Shown: positions 1 to 12,002, counted from the first letter of the stretch. The stretch is 60,031 nt of DNA from Betaproteobacteria bacterium (GCA_029884335.1 JAOUIA010000018.1:1-60031); one strand, 5' to 3'. Numbers and translations are program-made. Notes: generated by a model from the letters alone, not told the origin.

Positions 1-1
1 C

Positions 2-175
2 TGGTACCGCGGCATCGACGCGCAGCACGTGCAGTCCAAGATGGCCCCGGCGGACTGGAACAAGCTCTTCACCGACATCTCGCCGGCCGACCTGTCGAGC
101 AAGGGGCGCCCGTTCCCGCTGTCGCAGTACTTCACCGACATCGTCGAGGGCTACGAGCGGGTGGTCCTGAAGTAG
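2..175 (+). CDS. ABC transporter substrate-binding protein, C-terminal fragment (polyamine type)
   Basis: The reading frame is open from the window edge to a TAG stop and encodes the last 57 residues of a larger protein. The fragment starts WYRGIDAQHV and ends YERVVLK. It is too short to identify alone. Two PotB/PotC-like permease genes follow on the same strand, so it is read as the periplasmic solute-binding component of the same importer, probably for putrescine, spermidine or a related small solute. The start, signal peptide and binding-site residues lie outside the window. Confidence 0.55.
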   Translation, partial: WYRGIDAQHVQSKMAPADWNKLFTDISPADLSSKGRPFPLSQYFTDIVEGYERVVLK

Positions 176-180
176 CCGTG

Positions 181-300
181 CGCGATACGCGTCGAGGGGC
201 CCCGCGCGCGCAGCGCGCGGGGATCGACGCCAAATCGCGTCACGGCAGGCGGCCGACACGGAGTTCCCGCGACATGCACGATCGGTCCAAGGAGGCCGCG
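181..300 (+). repeat. Intergenic leader repeat, copy 1
   Basis: This spacer before the first permease contains a strong GC hairpin near 201-222. It resembles the spacer at 1200-1312 in the same order: GAGGGGC(C/T)CCGCG, then GCGCGCGGGGATCGACG, then GCCGACAC, then TGCACG, then a G-rich GGAGG patch before the start codon. The end, TCCAAGGAGGCCGC, also occurs in the spacer near 11060-11080. It appears to be a mobile or duplicated palindromic repeat that also supplies a Shine-Dalgarno-like sequence. Confidence 0.6.
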
Positions 301-308
301 GCGGCGCC

Positions 309-1193
309 ATGACCGACGCCGCCAAAGCGGCACCGCCCGCCGTCCCGCGCCGCCCGCTCGCCCGCGACGGCGCGCTCGGCGCGCTGCTCGTCGCGCCGGC
401 GCTCGCCATCATCGCGCTGTTCTTCGCGCTGCCGCTGTGGCTGTCGTTCGTCGGCGCGTTTCGCGACAAGGCCGGCGAGTACACGCTGGCCAACTTCGCG
501 AAGTCCTTCGAGCTCTACACGACCGACTTCCTCTTCACCGTCGGCATCGTCACGCTCTCGTCGCTGCTGATCGGCGCCATCGCGGTCGCGATCGCCGGCT
601 ACCTCACGCTCGGCGAGAACCCGCGGCTGGTCGCGGGCCTGCGCTGGCTGTACCGCTGGCCGCTGTTCATCCCGTTCATCGTGACCGCGCAGCTCATGCG
701 CGGCTTCCTCGCGAAGAACGGCACGCTCAACCACGTGCTGATCGCGGCCGACCTGATCGAGCCGATCGCCGCGCAGAGCCTGCTCGACTGGCGCGGCATC
801 GTGGTCGCCTTCGTCTGGAAGCAGGCGCCGTTCGTGACGCTGCTGCTCGCCGGCGCGATGGCCTCGATCGACCGCCAGCACGTCGAGGCGGCGCGCAACC
901 TCGGCGCCTCGCGCCTGCGCGCGCTGTTCGAGATCGTGCTGCCGCAGGTGAAGGGCACGCTGCTGGTCGGCGTCGTGCTGTCGTTCGTGACGATGCTGTC
1001 GGTGCTGTCGGTGCCGCTGATGATCAACCCGAACTCGCCGACGATGATCACGGTGGACATCGCCTACCGCATCAACACGCACGCCGACTACGGCGTCGCG
1101 AACGCGCTGTGCCTCGCCTCGCTGGCGCTGGCCGCCGGCGGCGCGTGGTTCTACCTGCGCCACGCGGTGGCGAAGGCGGAGGGGGCCGCGTGA
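309..1193 (+). CDS. ABC transporter permease, spermidine/putrescine type (PotB-like)
   Basis: This 294-residue inner-membrane protein has about six hydrophobic segments. The first is close to the N-terminus (GALLVAPALAIIALFFALPL). The cytoplasmic EAA loop that docks the ATPase is clear in the C-terminal half: EAARNLGASRLRALFEIVLPQ. Length and layout fit the BPD_transp_1 permeases of polyamine/Fe3+-type importers. It lies between a binding-protein gene and a second permease, the standard order. The ATPase gene is not in the window and is presumably upstream. The ATG start follows GGAGG at a rather long spacing, inside a repeat. The substrate cannot be decided from the sequence. Confidence 0.8.
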   Translation: MTDAAKAAPPAVPRRPLARDGALGALLVAPALAIIALFFALPLWLSFVGAFRDKAGEYTLANFAKSFELYTTDFLFTVGIVTLSSLLIGAIAVAIAGYLTLGENPRLVAGLRWLYRWPLFIPFIVTAQLMRGFLAKNGTLNHVLIAADLIEPIAAQSLLDWRGIVVAFVWKQAPFVTLLLAGAMASIDRQHVEAARNLGASRLRALFEIVLPQVKGTLLVGVVLSFVTMLSVLSVPLMINPNSPTMITVDIAYRINTHADYGVANALCLASLALAAGGAWFYLRHAVAKAEGAA

Positions 1194-1199
1194 GCTGCC

Positions 1200-1312
1200 C
1201 GGCGAGGGGCTCCGCGACGCGAAGCGCGCGGGGATCGACGGCAAGGCGGATCGCGGCCCGGGCGCCGACACTGCGCGGTTGCGCTGCACGTCGGACGACC
1301 GGGGAGGCGCCG
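1200..1312 (+). repeat. Intergenic leader repeat, copy 2
   Basis: This spacer between the two permease genes is a degenerate second copy of the one at 181-300, with the same block order and a similar GC hairpin around 1210-1232. It ends GGGGAGGCGCC directly before the GTG start at 1315. The similarity suggests duplication of a palindromic element instead of independent evolution of two leaders. Confidence 0.6.
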
Positions 1313-1314
1313 TC

Positions 1315-2130
1315 GTGACGGCCGGCCGCAGCTGGATGGGAACGCTCGGCGTCGCAACCGTGCTCGGCGTGCTCGCGTTCGCGATCTTCGGGCCGCTGGT
1401 CAATCTCGGCCTGTGGGCGTTCGCGGAGCGCTGGTACTTCCCGAACAAGATGCCGTCGGACTTCGGCTTCGCGTTCTGGGCGCGCGTGTTCAGCGAGCGC
1501 GGCGGCGCGTGGGGCGCGCTCGGCACGAGCGTCTGGATCGCGCTGCTCACCGTGGCGCTCTCGCTGCTCGTCGCGATTCCCGCGGGCTACGCGCTCGCCC
1601 GCCTCAAGCTGCGCTGGCGGGGGCTCATCCTGCTCGCATTCCTGCTGCCGCAGGCGGTGCCGAACATCCCCGTCTACGTCAACATCGCCCGCGTGTTCTA
1701 TGAACTGGGCCTCGCCGGCACGATCACCGGCGTCGTGCTGGTGCACGCCTCGCACGGCCTCGTGCTCGCCGTGTGGATCGCCTCGGCCGCGTTCGCTGCC
1801 GTCGATCCCGCGCTCGAGGAGGCCGCGCGCAACATGGGCGCCTCGCCGATGGCCTGCTTCCGCGACATCACGCTGCCGCTCGCCGCGCCCGGCCTGATGG
1901 CGAGCGCGATCTTCGTATTCCTCGAGTCGCTCGACGAGTTCACCGGCACCTACTTCGTCGGCGTGCCCGACGTGATGACGCTGCCGCTGCTCATGTTCAA
2001 CGCCAGCATGGGCGGCAACTACCAGATCGCGTCGATCACCGCGCTGCTGCTGCTGATCCCGTCGGTCGGCTTCATGCTGGTCGTCGAGCGGTTCCTCAAG
2101 TCCGACGTGCTGGCGATGGTCGGCCGCTAG
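1315..2130 (+). CDS. ABC transporter permease, spermidine/putrescine type (PotC-like)
   Basis: This is a 271-residue membrane protein with six predicted segments. Its EAA loop reads EEAARNMGASPMACFRDITLPLAAPG. It is the partner of the preceding permease and completes the heterodimeric membrane channel. The GTG at 1315 is chosen because GGGGAGG lies just upstream and the first hydrophobic segment (WMGTLGVATVLGVLAF) follows at once. The frame is open further upstream to a TTG at 1279, inside the repeat, which is unlikely to be used. The last 35 bases overlap the 3' end of the convergent cbbR gene. Confidence 0.8.
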   Translation: MTAGRSWMGTLGVATVLGVLAFAIFGPLVNLGLWAFAERWYFPNKMPSDFGFAFWARVFSERGGAWGALGTSVWIALLTVALSLLVAIPAGYALARLKLRWRGLILLAFLLPQAVPNIPVYVNIARVFYELGLAGTITGVVLVHASHGLVLAVWIASAAFAAVDPALEEAARNMGASPMACFRDITLPLAAPGLMASAIFVFLESLDEFTGTYFVGVPDVMTLPLLMFNASMGGNYQIASITALLLLIPSVGFMLVVERFLKSDVLAMVGR

Positions 2131-3076
2131 GCCGCTCCGGCGCCGCGACCACGAGCTGCGGGAAGAGCCGCGCGAGCAGTGCCTCGCCCTCCTCGAGGAC
2201 GTAGTAGCGCAGCGCCTCGGCCGGCGGGGAAAGCAGCTTGGCGGACAGCCTCACGAGCTGCCAGCGCCGCACCATCGGCAGGCCCGGCACCTCGAGGACG
2301 CGCAGCAGGCCCGACGCGACCTCGAGCGCGGTCGTGTGCAGCGAGAGGAACGCGAGGCCCAGGTTCGCCACCACCGCCTGCTTGATCGTCTCGTTGCTGC
2401 GCAGCTCCATCGCGCGCACGGGCGCGATGCGCTGCGACTCGAAGTAGCGCTCCATCGACGCGCGCGTGCCCGAGCCCGCCTCGCGCACGAGGAAGCGTTC
2501 GCGGGCGAGCAGCGCGCTCGGCACTTCGGAGAGCGCCGCGTAGGGATGCTCCGGCGCGGCGACGATGCCGAGCGGGTGCGCAGCGAACGGCTCCGAGCGC
2601 GTGTCGAGGTCCTTCGGCGGCGTGCCCATCACCGCGAGGTCGACCTCGTTGCGGTGGAGCAGGTCGATCAGGCCGTCGCGGTTGGATTCCGCGAGCTCGA
2701 TTTCGACGCCCGGATGGTCGCGCAGGAAGCCGGCGAGCAGCCGCGGCAGGAAGAACTTCGCCGTGCTGACCATGCCGACCGTGACCTTGCCCGCACGCAC
2801 GCCCTTGAGCCGGGCGATGGTGTCTTCCGCGTCCTTGAGCGAGCCCAGCACGCGGCGCGCGTGCAGCAGGAAGTACTCGCCGCCGGTGGTGAGCGAGATG
2901 CGCTTGCCGCCGCGGTCGAACAGCTGCATGCCAACCGCCGTCTCCAGCTCGCGCACCTGCATGGAGACGGCCGGCGGAGTCAGGTGGAGCTCCTCGGCCG
3001 CCCGGGCGAACGAGAGGTTGCGGGCAACCGCGGCGAACACCCTCAGCTGGCGGACCGAGACGTTCAACATAAGCAT
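2096..3076 (-). CDS. cbbR: LysR-type regulator CbbR of the Calvin-cycle operon
   Basis: This 326-residue LysR-family protein has an N-terminal winged helix-turn-helix (about residues 6-65; VRQLRVFAAVARNLSFARAA, then LHLTPPAVSMQVREL). A two-lobed effector domain follows. Divergent position next to cbbL is the classic CbbR arrangement. In this family the protein binds T-N11-A motifs in the shared promoter and activates cbb transcription in response to metabolites such as RuBP, PEP or NADPH. The first ATG (3076) or the third codon, also ATG, could be the start. The 3' end overlaps the convergent permease gene by 35 bases, so no terminator separates them. Confidence 0.88.
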   Translation of the reverse strand: MLMLNVSVRQLRVFAAVARNLSFARAAEELHLTPPAVSMQVRELETAVGMQLFDRGGKRISLTTGGEYFLLHARRVLGSLKDAEDTIARLKGVRAGKVTVGMVSTAKFFLPRLLAGFLRDHPGVEIELAESNRDGLIDLLHRNEVDLAVMGTPPKDLDTRSEPFAAHPLGIVAAPEHPYAALSEVPSALLARERFLVREAGSGTRASMERYFESQRIAPVRAMELRSNETIKQAVVANLGLAFLSLHTTALEVASGLLRVLEVPGLPMVRRWQLVRLSAKLLSPPAEALRYYVLEEGEALLARLFPQLVVAAPERPSGRPSPARRT

Positions 3077-4650
<1,574 letters not shown>

Positions 4651-4658
4651 CCCCTCAC

Positions 4659-4707
4659 CCCCGCCCCTCACCCCCAACCCCTCTCCCGGCCGACGCCGGG
4701 AGAGGGG
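4659..4707. repeat. Palindromic repeat between cbbL and cbbS
   Basis: A run of CCCCTCACCCCC-type sequence leads into a perfect 13-bp stem: CCCCTCTCCCGGC at 4678-4690 and GCCGGGAGAGGGG at 4695-4707, with a 4-base loop. The same family occurs at 29911-30006. In this position it could form a stable mRNA hairpin just after the cbbL stop codon. Confidence 0.85.
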
Positions 4708-4724
4708 AGAGAAGGACATGACGC

Positions 4725-5141
4725 ATGAGACTCACGCAAGGCACGTTCTCGTTCCTTCCCGACCTCACCGACGCGGAGATCGCCGCGCAGGTCGCCTACG
4801 CGCTGTCGCGCGGCTGGGCGTGCTCCGTCGAGCACACCGACGACCCGCACCCGCGCAACACCTACTGGACGATGTGGGGCCCGCCGATGTTCGACCTGCC
4901 GGATGCGGCCGGCGTGATGCTCGAGGTGAACGCGTGCCGCAAGGCGTTCCCGAGGCACTACGTCAAGGTCAACGCTTTCGACAACTCGAAGGGCGTCGAG
5001 TCGATCCAGCTGTCGTTCATCGTCCAGCGCCCGGCGGAGGAGCCCGGCTTCGGGCTCGCGCGGAGCGAGGACGCGGGCCGCACGCTCCGCTATCGCGTGC
5101 ACAGCTACGCGACCGACCGCCCCGAGGGACAGCGCTACTGA
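4725..5141 (+). CDS. cbbS: RuBisCO small subunit, red type
   Basis: This 138-residue small subunit caps the L8 core. It starts [19 protein letters not shown], with [23 protein letters not shown] in the middle. It carries the extended C-terminus ([32 protein letters not shown]) that forms the extra hairpin of red-type enzymes. It lies 74 bases after cbbL, the gap being mostly a palindromic repeat. GAGAGAAGGACATGACGC precedes the ATG. A nearby upstream ATG (4718) is in another frame. Confidence 0.96.
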   Translation: MRLTQGTFSFLPDLTDAEIAAQVAYALSRGWACSVEHTDDPHPRNTYWTMWGPPMFDLPDAAGVMLEVNACRKAFPRHYVKVNAFDNSKGVESIQLSFIVQRPAEEPGFGLARSEDAGRTLRYRVHSYATDRPEGQRY

Positions 5142-5150
5142 TTGATGGAT

Positions 5151-5178
5151 CGTCGTTCCCGCCTGCGCGGGAACGACG
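5151..5178. repeat. Short palindromic repeat between cbbS and cbbX
   Basis: CGTCGTTCCCGC and GCGGGAACGACG form a nearly perfect stem around CTGC. It is a single-hairpin version of the paired repeats at 11923-12001 and 14541-14618. It ends 11 bases before the cbbX ATG. An in-frame extension of cbbX upstream would translate this repeat, which argues for the ATG at 5190. Confidence 0.8.
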
Positions 5179-5189
5179 AATCTGAAACC

Positions 5190-6071
5190 ATGAAGAACGA
5201 CGCCCCCGCCACCGTCGACCTCGCCGCGCTGCTTGCCGAGGCGAACGTCACCGACGTGCTCGACCGCCTCGACCGCGAGCTGGTCGGCCTCGCGCCGGTC
5301 AAGCAGCGGCTGCGCGAGATCGCCGCGTTCCTCGCCGTGTCGAAGGCGCGCGGCGCACTGGGCCTCGCCGGCACGCCGCCGTCGCTGCACATGAGCTTCA
5401 CCGGCAATCCCGGCACCGGCAAGACGACCGTCGCCGTGCGGATGGCGGAGATCCTGCACCGGCTGGGCTACCTGCGCAAAGGCCACCTGGTCGCGGTGAC
5501 GCGCGACGACCTCGTCGGCCAGTACATCGGCCACACCGCGCCGAAGACGAAGGAAGTGCTGAAGCGCGCGATGGGCGGCGTGCTGTTCATCGACGAGGCG
5601 TACTACCTCTACCGGCCCGAGAACGAGCGCGACTACGGCCAGGAGGCCATCGAGATCCTGCTGCAGGTGATGGAGAACCAGCGCGACGACCTCGTGGTCA
5701 TCCTCGCCGGGTACAGGGACCGCATGGAGACGTTCTTCCAGGCGAATCCCGGCTTCAAGTCGCGCGTCGCCCACCACATCGACTTCCCCGACTACGCCGA
5801 CGACGAGCTCTTCGCCATCGCGCGGACGATGCTTGCGCAGGGCGACTACCGTCTCGACGAGGAGGGCGAGGCCGCGCTGCGCGAGTACATCGCGCGCCGC
5901 AAGGCGCAGCCGCACTTCGCCAACGCCCGCTCGATCCGCAATGCGCTCGACCGCGCGCGGCTGCGGCAGGCGAGCCGCCTGTTTGCGCGCGCCACGCCGG
6001 TCACCCGCGACGAGCTCGCCACCATCGCCGCCGCCGACCTCCGCGCGAGCCGCGTGTTCCAGGAGGCCTGA
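5190..6071 (+). CDS. cbbX: RuBisCO activase CbbX (AAA+ ATPase)
   Basis: This 293-residue AAA+ protein uses ATP to remodel inhibited red-type RuBisCO by pulling on the large-subunit C-terminus. Walker [10 protein letters not shown] lies at about residue 72. Walker [11 protein letters not shown] is followed by the CbbX-typical [22 protein letters not shown]. The substrate-binding pore segment ([13 protein letters not shown]) sits between them. The frame is open upstream to 5142, but those codons come from a palindromic repeat, so ATG 5190 is preferred. No strong ribosome-binding site is visible. The stop shares one base with the cbbF ATG, so the two are probably translationally coupled. Confidence 0.94.
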   Translation: MKNDAPATVDLAALLAEANVTDVLDRLDRELVGLAPVKQRLREIAAFLAVSKARGALGLAGTPPSLHMSFTGNPGTGKTTVAVRMAEILHRLGYLRKGHLVAVTRDDLVGQYIGHTAPKTKEVLKRAMGGVLFIDEAYYLYRPENERDYGQEAIEILLQVMENQRDDLVVILAGYRDRMETFFQANPGFKSRVAHHIDFPDYADDELFAIARTMLAQGDYRLDEEGEAALREYIARRKAQPHFANARSIRNALDRARLRQASRLFARATPVTRDELATIAAADLRASRVFQEA

Positions 6072-7147
6072 TGCCGTACCGCCGCACCACGCTGTCCAGG
6101 TACATCATCGAGGAGCAGCGCCGGCTCGATCGGGGCGCGGAGCTCATCGCGCTGGTCAACGACATCCAGACGGCCTGCAAGTACGTCGCCAACGCGGTCG
6201 CGAAGGGCGCCCTGACCGGCGCGCAAGGCGGCACCGGCCAGGTCAACGTCCAGGGCGAGGAGGTGAGGCCGCTCGACCTGATCGCGAACGACATCGTGCT
6301 GGGCAGCTGCGAGTGGGGCGGCCATCTCGCGGGCATGGCCTCCGAGGAGATGGAGGCCCTTCATCCGATTCCGCCGCAGCACCCGCGGGGGCGCTTCCTG
6401 CTCGTGTTCGACCCGCTCGACGGCTCGTCGAACCTCGACATCAACATGACCGTGGGGACGATCTTCTCGGTGCTGCGCGCGCCCGAAGGCGTCGCCGAGC
6501 CGAAGGTCGAGCACTTCCTCCAGCCCGGCACGCAGCAGGTGTGCGCCGGCTACGCGCTCTACGGGCCCTCCGCCATGATGGTGCTGACGCTCGGCAACGG
6601 CGTGCACGGCTTCACCCTCGACCCGGCGATCGGCGCGTACCTGCTCACGCACCCGAACCTCACGATCCCCGCCGACACCCAGGAGTTCGCCGTCAACGCG
6701 AGCAACCAGCGCTTCTGGGAGCCGCCGGTGCGGCGTTACGTCGAGGAGTGCGTGGCGGGCCGCAGCGGCGTGCGCGGCAAGGACTTCAACATGCGCTGGA
6801 TCGCATCGATGGTCGCCGAGGTCCACCGCATCCTGATGCGCGGCGGCCTGTTCATGTACCCGCGCGACACGAAGGACCCGGCCAAGCCCGGGCGCCTGCG
6901 CCTGCTCTACGAGGCGAACCCGATGGCGTGGCTGGTCGAGCAGGCCGGCGGGGCGGCGTCGACCGGTCGCGAGCGGCTGCTCGACGTGCAGCCGATCGCG
7001 CTGCACCAGCGCGTGCCGGTGATCCTCGGCTCGCGCAACGAGGTGGAGCGGCTCGACCGCTACCACGCCGCCTACGATCGGGGCGAGGACCAGCCGTTCT
7101 TCTCGCCGCTGTTCAAGGAACGATCGCTCTATTTCGGCGCTGCCTGA
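6071..7147 (+). CDS. cbbF: Fructose-1,6-bisphosphatase, class I
   Basis: This 358-residue enzyme hydrolyses fructose-1,6-bisphosphate, and in the Calvin cycle often sedoheptulose bisphosphate as well, during RuBP regeneration. The class I metal/phosphate motif [20 protein letters not shown] is intact. The sugar-phosphate region [20 protein letters not shown] and the later [15 protein letters not shown] are also typical. The length is normal for the cbb-encoded class. The ATG overlaps the cbbX TGA, and cbbP follows after 11 bases. Confidence 0.95.
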   Translation: MPYRRTTLSRYIIEEQRRLDRGAELIALVNDIQTACKYVANAVAKGALTGAQGGTGQVNVQGEEVRPLDLIANDIVLGSCEWGGHLAGMASEEMEALHPIPPQHPRGRFLLVFDPLDGSSNLDINMTVGTIFSVLRAPEGVAEPKVEHFLQPGTQQVCAGYALYGPSAMMVLTLGNGVHGFTLDPAIGAYLLTHPNLTIPADTQEFAVNASNQRFWEPPVRRYVEECVAGRSGVRGKDFNMRWIASMVAEVHRILMRGGLFMYPRDTKDPAKPGRLRLLYEANPMAWLVEQAGGAASTGRERLLDVQPIALHQRVPVILGSRNEVERLDRYHAAYDRGEDQPFFSPLFKERSLYFGAA

Positions 7148-7158
7148 AGGGGAAGTCC

Positions 7159-8061
7159 ATGTCCGCCAAGCACCCGATCATCGCGGTCACCGGCTCCTCG
7201 GGCGCCGGAACGACGACGGTGATGCGCACGTTCCAGCACATCTTCCGCCGCGAAGGGTTCAAGGCCGCGTTCGTCGAGGGCGACGCGTTCCACCGCCACG
7301 ACCGCAAGGCGATGCGCGAGGAGATGAAGCGCCAGGCGGAAGCGGGCAACCACAACTTCAGCCACTTCGGCGCCGACGCCAACCTGCTCGCCGAGCTGGA
7401 GGCGCTGTTCCGCGACTACGGCGCACGCGGCACCGGGAAGGTGCGCAGGTACCTGCACGACGACGCCGAGGCCGCGCCGTTCAAGCAGGAGCCGGGCACG
7501 TTCACGCCGTGGACCGACCTTCCCGAGGGCTCGGACCTGCTGTTCTACGAGGGGCTGCACGGCGCCGCGCAGGCCGACGGCGTGGACGTCGGCCGGCACG
7601 CCGACCTGCTCGTCGGCGTCGTGCCGACGATCAACCTCGAGTGGATCCAGAAGCTTCACCGCGACAAGGCCGTGCGCGGCTACTCGCAGGAGGCCGTCGT
7701 CGACACGATCCTGCGCCGCATGCCCGACTACGTGAACTACATCGTGCCGCAGTTCGCGCGCACGCACGTCAACTTCCAGCGCGTGCCCGTCGTCGACACG
7801 TCGAACCCGTTCATCGCCCGCGACATTCCCACCGTCGACGAGAGCCTGCTGGTGATCCGCTTCGCCAATCCGAAGGGCATCGACTTCCCGTACCTGCTGT
7901 CGATGCTGCACGACTCGTTCATGTCGCGGCCGAACACGATCGTGTGCCCCGGCGGCAAGATGGGGCTCGCCATGCAGCTCGTCTTCACGCCGATGATCCT
8001 GCGCCTGATGGACGTCAGGCGCCGCGCCCACGAGGATTTCCGCGTCCCGCAGCACGCTTGA
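7159..8061 (+). CDS. cbbP: Phosphoribulokinase
   Basis: This 300-residue class I bacterial phosphoribulokinase phosphorylates ribulose-5-phosphate to RuBP, the RuBisCO substrate. The P-loop-like GSSGAGTTT is at residues 12-20. The substrate region with GDAFHRHDR and [14 protein letters not shown] follows, then FYEGLHG with the acidic catalytic position. GAAGGGGAAG precedes the ATG. It sits between cbbF and cbbT with spacers of 11 and 8 bases. Confidence 0.96.
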   Translation: MSAKHPIIAVTGSSGAGTTTVMRTFQHIFRREGFKAAFVEGDAFHRHDRKAMREEMKRQAEAGNHNFSHFGADANLLAELEALFRDYGARGTGKVRRYLHDDAEAAPFKQEPGTFTPWTDLPEGSDLLFYEGLHGAAQADGVDVGRHADLLVGVVPTINLEWIQKLHRDKAVRGYSQEAVVDTILRRMPDYVNYIVPQFARTHVNFQRVPVVDTSNPFIARDIPTVDESLLVIRFANPKGIDFPYLLSMLHDSFMSRPNTIVCPGGKMGLAMQLVFTPMILRLMDVRRRAHEDFRVPQHA

Positions 8062-8069
8062 GAGGCGCC

Positions 8070-10100
8070 ATGACCGCCACGCAGACCTTCACGCCCGCCG
8101 GCGTCACCCCCGCGCGCCTCGCCGACGCACTGCGCATGCTCGCCGCCGACGCCGTCGAGGCGGCGCGCAGCGGCCACCCCGGCATGCCGCTCGGCATGGC
8201 CGACATCGCCGAGGCGCTGTGGCGCCGGCACCTGCGCCACAATCCCGCCGACCCGGCGTGGCCGGACCGCGACCGCTTCGTGCTCTCCAACGGCCACGGC
8301 TCGATGCTGCTCTACGCATTGCTGCATCTCACCGGCTACGACCTGCCGATCGACGAGATCAAGCGCTTCCGCCGCCTGCACGCGAGGACTCCGGGCCATC
8401 CCGAGGCCGGCGTCACGCCCGGCGTGGAGACGACGACCGGCCCGCTTGGCCAGGGGCTCGCCAACGCGGTGGGCATGGCGCTCGCCGAGAAGGTGCTCGC
8501 CGCGCGCTTCAACCGGCCCGGCCACGCGATCGTCGATCACCGCACCTACGCTTTCGTCGGCGACGGCTGCCTGATGGAGGGCGTCTCGCACGAAGCCTGC
8601 TCGCTCGCCGGCACGCTGGGCCTGAGCAAGCTCGTCGTGCTCTACGACGACAATGGCATCTCGATCGATGGCCAGGTGCAGGGCTGGTTCACCGACGACA
8701 CGGGCAAGCGCTTCGCGGCGTACGGATGGAACGTGATCGCCGGCGTCGACGGCCACGACGCGGAGGCCGTCGACGCCGCGCTCCGGGTCGCGCACCAAAG
8801 CGAGCGGCCTACGCTGATCTGCTGCCGCACGGTGATCGGGAGGGGCGCGCCGACGAAGGCCGGCACGCATGACGTGCACGGCGCGCCGCTCGGCGCGGAG
8901 GAAGTCGCCGCGCTGCGCGAGGCGCTGCGCTGGCCCCACGCGCCGTTCGAGATCCCCGGCGAGATCGCCGCCGCGTGGGACGCGCGCCCGCGCGGCACAG
9001 CGCTGCAGGGCGAGTGGCAGGGGCGCTTCGACGCCTACGCCGCCGAGCATCCGGCCCTCGCCGCGGAATTCATGCGCGTGACGCAAGGTCGCCTGCCGGC
9101 GACGTGGACGGCAACGCGCGAGCGACTGTTCGCGGCAGCGTCCTCCGCCAGCGCGCGTGCGACGCGCAAGGCCTCGCAGGACGCGCTCGACGTGCTGACG
9201 CGGGAAGTGCCCGAGCTCTTCGGCGGCTCGGCCGACCTCACCTGGTCGAACCTCACCTGGGGCAAGGGCTCGCAGGCGCTCGATGCGCAAGGCCGCGGCA
9301 ACTACCTGTCGTGGGGCGTGCGCGAGTTCGGCATGGCCGCGGCGATGAACGGCATGGCGCTGCACGGCGGCGCGATTCCGTACGGCGGCACGTTCGCCGT
9401 GTTCTCCGACTACATGCGCAGCGCGATCCGCATGAGCGCCCTCATGCGCCAGCGCGTCGTCTACGTGCTGACGCACGACTCGATCGGGCTGGGCGAGGAC
9501 GGTCCTACGCACCAGCCGGTCGAGCACGCGGCGAGCCTGCGGCTGATCCCGAACGTCGACGTGTGGCGCCCCTGCGATCCGCTCGAAACCGCGGTGGCGT
9601 GGTCCGCTGCGCTCGAGCGCAGCGACGGGCCGACCTGCCTCCTGCTCTCGCGCCAGTCGCTGCCCGTGCCGGCGCACGCGCCGGACGCCGTCGCTGCGAT
9701 CGCGCGCGGCGGCTACGTCCTCGCCGAGGCCGCCGGGACGCCGCGGGCCGTGCTGATCGCAACGGGCTCGGAAGTCGCGCTCGCGCTCGACGCGCAGCGG
9801 CTGCTCGCGGAGGGCGGCATCGCCGTCCGCGTCGTGTCGATGCCCTCGACCAACGTGTTCGATCGCCAGCCCGAGGGCTGGCGCGACGCCGTGCTGCCGC
9901 GCGGCCTGCCCTACGTGTCGATCGAGGCCGGCATCACCGGTTTCTGGCGCCAGTACGTCGGCCGCGCGGGGCTCACGGTCGGGCTCGACCGCTTCGGCGA
10001 GTCGGCGCCGGCGGGCGACCTCGCCGAGCACTTCGGGCTGACCGCGTCGCGCGTCGCGCGCGACGTGCGCGGGTGGCTGGCGAGGTGCACGCGGCGGTGA
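8070..10100 (+). CDS. cbbT: Transketolase
   Basis: This 676-residue thiamine-diphosphate enzyme moves two-carbon units in the regenerative part of the Calvin cycle. The first-domain motif [17 protein letters not shown], the ThDP motif [18 protein letters not shown]...DDNGISIDG, the middle-domain [10 protein letters not shown], and [18 protein letters not shown] are all present. It is the last gene of the visible cbb operon. The cycle's aldolase, GAPDH and PGK genes are not nearby. Only 18 bases separate it from the convergent ABC ATPase gene. Confidence 0.95.
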   Translation: MTATQTFTPAGVTPARLADALRMLAADAVEAARSGHPGMPLGMADIAEALWRRHLRHNPADPAWPDRDRFVLSNGHGSMLLYALLHLTGYDLPIDEIKRFRRLHARTPGHPEAGVTPGVETTTGPLGQGLANAVGMALAEKVLAARFNRPGHAIVDHRTYAFVGDGCLMEGVSHEACSLAGTLGLSKLVVLYDDNGISIDGQVQGWFTDDTGKRFAAYGWNVIAGVDGHDAEAVDAALRVAHQSERPTLICCRTVIGRGAPTKAGTHDVHGAPLGAEEVAALREALRWPHAPFEIPGEIAAAWDARPRGTALQGEWQGRFDAYAAEHPALAAEFMRVTQGRLPATWTATRERLFAAASSASARATRKASQDALDVLTREVPELFGGSADLTWSNLTWGKGSQALDAQGRGNYLSWGVREFGMAAAMNGMALHGGAIPYGGTFAVFSDYMRSAIRMSALMRQRVVYVLTHDSIGLGEDGPTHQPVEHAASLRLIPNVDVWRPCDPLETAVAWSAALERSDGPTCLLLSRQSLPVPAHAPDAVAAIARGGYVLAEAAGTPRAVLIATGSEVALALDAQRLLAEGGIAVRVVSMPSTNVFDRQPEGWRDAVLPRGLPYVSIEAGITGFWRQYVGRAGLTVGLDRFGESAPAGDLAEHFGLTASRVARDVRGWLARCTRR

Positions 10101-10118
10101 GGCTTCCCGCCGCGGCGC

Positions 10119-10943
<825 letters not shown>

Positions 10944-11131
10944 GTCAGTGGCGCCGGGCCGTCCCGGGACGCCCGTGCGAGCGGGGCGGCAGCCAGGCTC
11001 GAAGAGCGCGTCCGCTCGCACGGGCGGCGGCCGACGCGCACACATTGCGGATGGCGCGGCCGTCCAAGGAGGCCGCCTGACACGCCCCCTCCGGGGGCAG
11101 CGAGCAAAGCGAGCGCGGGGGTCGTTTCATC
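10944..11131. repeat. Composite Burkholderiales-type intergenic repeat
   Basis: This 188-base spacer is made of repeat blocks. GGGACGGCCCGGCGCCACTGAC (minus strand) abuts the ATPase ATG. Inverted GTGCGAGCGG / CCGCTCGCAC arms (10974-11022) form a hairpin. The TCCAAGGAGGCCGC block is shared with 181-300. The end is the GCCCCCTCCGGGGGC palindrome with a flanking AGCGAGC...GCGAGCGCGGGGGTCG. Related copies lie at 26554-26640, 32184-32270 and 48090-48170. Confidence 0.7.
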
Positions 11132-11911
11132 CTAGCGCCCGAGCTGCGCCCACGGGAACAGCGCGCGGTTGCCGGCCTTGAACGCGAGGTCGGACACGAG
11201 CCCGATCAGGCCGATCACGATGATGCCGAAGATGATCTGGTCGGTGGCGAGCAGCGCCTGGCTGTCGGTGATCATGTGGCCGATGCCGCTGGAGGCGCCG
11301 ATCAGCTCGGCGACGATCACGTAGGTCCACGCCCAGCCGAGCACCATGCGCAGGATCTCGGCGATCTCCGGCGCGGCGTTGGGGATCAGCACGCGGCGCA
11401 CGAGCGACCCCGACGACGAGCCGAGGGTGTACGCCGCCTCGACCAGGTCGCGCCGTACGTTGCCCACCGCGACCGCGATCATCAGCACCAGCTGGAAGAA
11501 CGAGCCGATGAAGATCACCGAGAGCTTCTGCGCCTCGCCGATGCCGGCCCACAGGATCAGCAGCGGGATGAACGCCGACGCGGGCAGGTAGCGCGCGAAC
11601 GAGACGAACGGCTCGAAGAACGCCTCGACCGGCTTCCACGCGCCCATCGCGACGCCGAGCGGCACCGCGAGCACCGCGGCGATGACGAAGCCGCCGAGCA
11701 CGCGCCACACGGTCATCCCGATGTCGTGCGCGAAGCCCATCTCCGTCAGCAGCGTCCACCCCGACCTCACCATCGTCACGGGGTCGGCGAGGAACGTCTT
11801 GCTGACGTAGCCGCCGAGCGTGGCGAACGCCCACACCGCGACGAACACCACGAAGAAGGCCACGCCCAGCACGATGCGGGCGGGGCGCGAGACGGGGACG
11901 AGAGGCCTCAT
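11132..11911 (-). CDS. ABC transporter permease, nitrate/sulfonate/taurine family
   Basis: This 259-residue inner-membrane protein belongs to the SsuC/TauC permeases. It has about six hydrophobic segments and the EAA loop VEAAYTLGSSSGSLVRRVLIPNAAPEI. It forms the channel used with the ATPase downstream and the binding protein upstream. Each of its flanking spacers holds a palindromic repeat. Nothing in the sequence fixes the substrate. Position behind hutU-hutH makes histidine, urocanate or a related imidazole plausible. Confidence 0.85.
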   Translation of the reverse strand: MRPLVPVSRPARIVLGVAFFVVFVAVWAFATLGGYVSKTFLADPVTMVRSGWTLLTEMGFAHDIGMTVWRVLGGFVIAAVLAVPLGVAMGAWKPVEAFFEPFVSFARYLPASAFIPLLILWAGIGEAQKLSVIFIGSFFQLVLMIAVAVGNVRRDLVEAAYTLGSSSGSLVRRVLIPNAAPEIAEILRMVLGWAWTYVIVAELIGASSGIGHMITDSQALLATDQIIFGIIVIGLIGLVSDLAFKAGNRALFPWAQLGR

Positions 11912-11922
11912 GCTAGCGTTGT

Positions 11923-12001
11923 TCGTCGTCCCCGCGGAAGCGGGGACCCAGTGTCCTGGTCGAATGAGACGCTGGATTCCCGCCTGCGCGGGAATGACGA
12001 C
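11923..12001. repeat. Paired palindromic repeat (double hairpin), copy A
   Basis: Two hairpins lie side by side: GTCGTCCCCGCGGAAGCGGGGACCCAG, then, after about 18 bases, CTGGATTCCCGCCTGCGCGGGAATGACGAC in two arms. The outer ends are also complementary. The element touches the stop codon of the binding-protein gene (12003). The copy at 14541-14618 has the same plan. Confidence 0.85.
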
Positions 12002-12002
12002 A

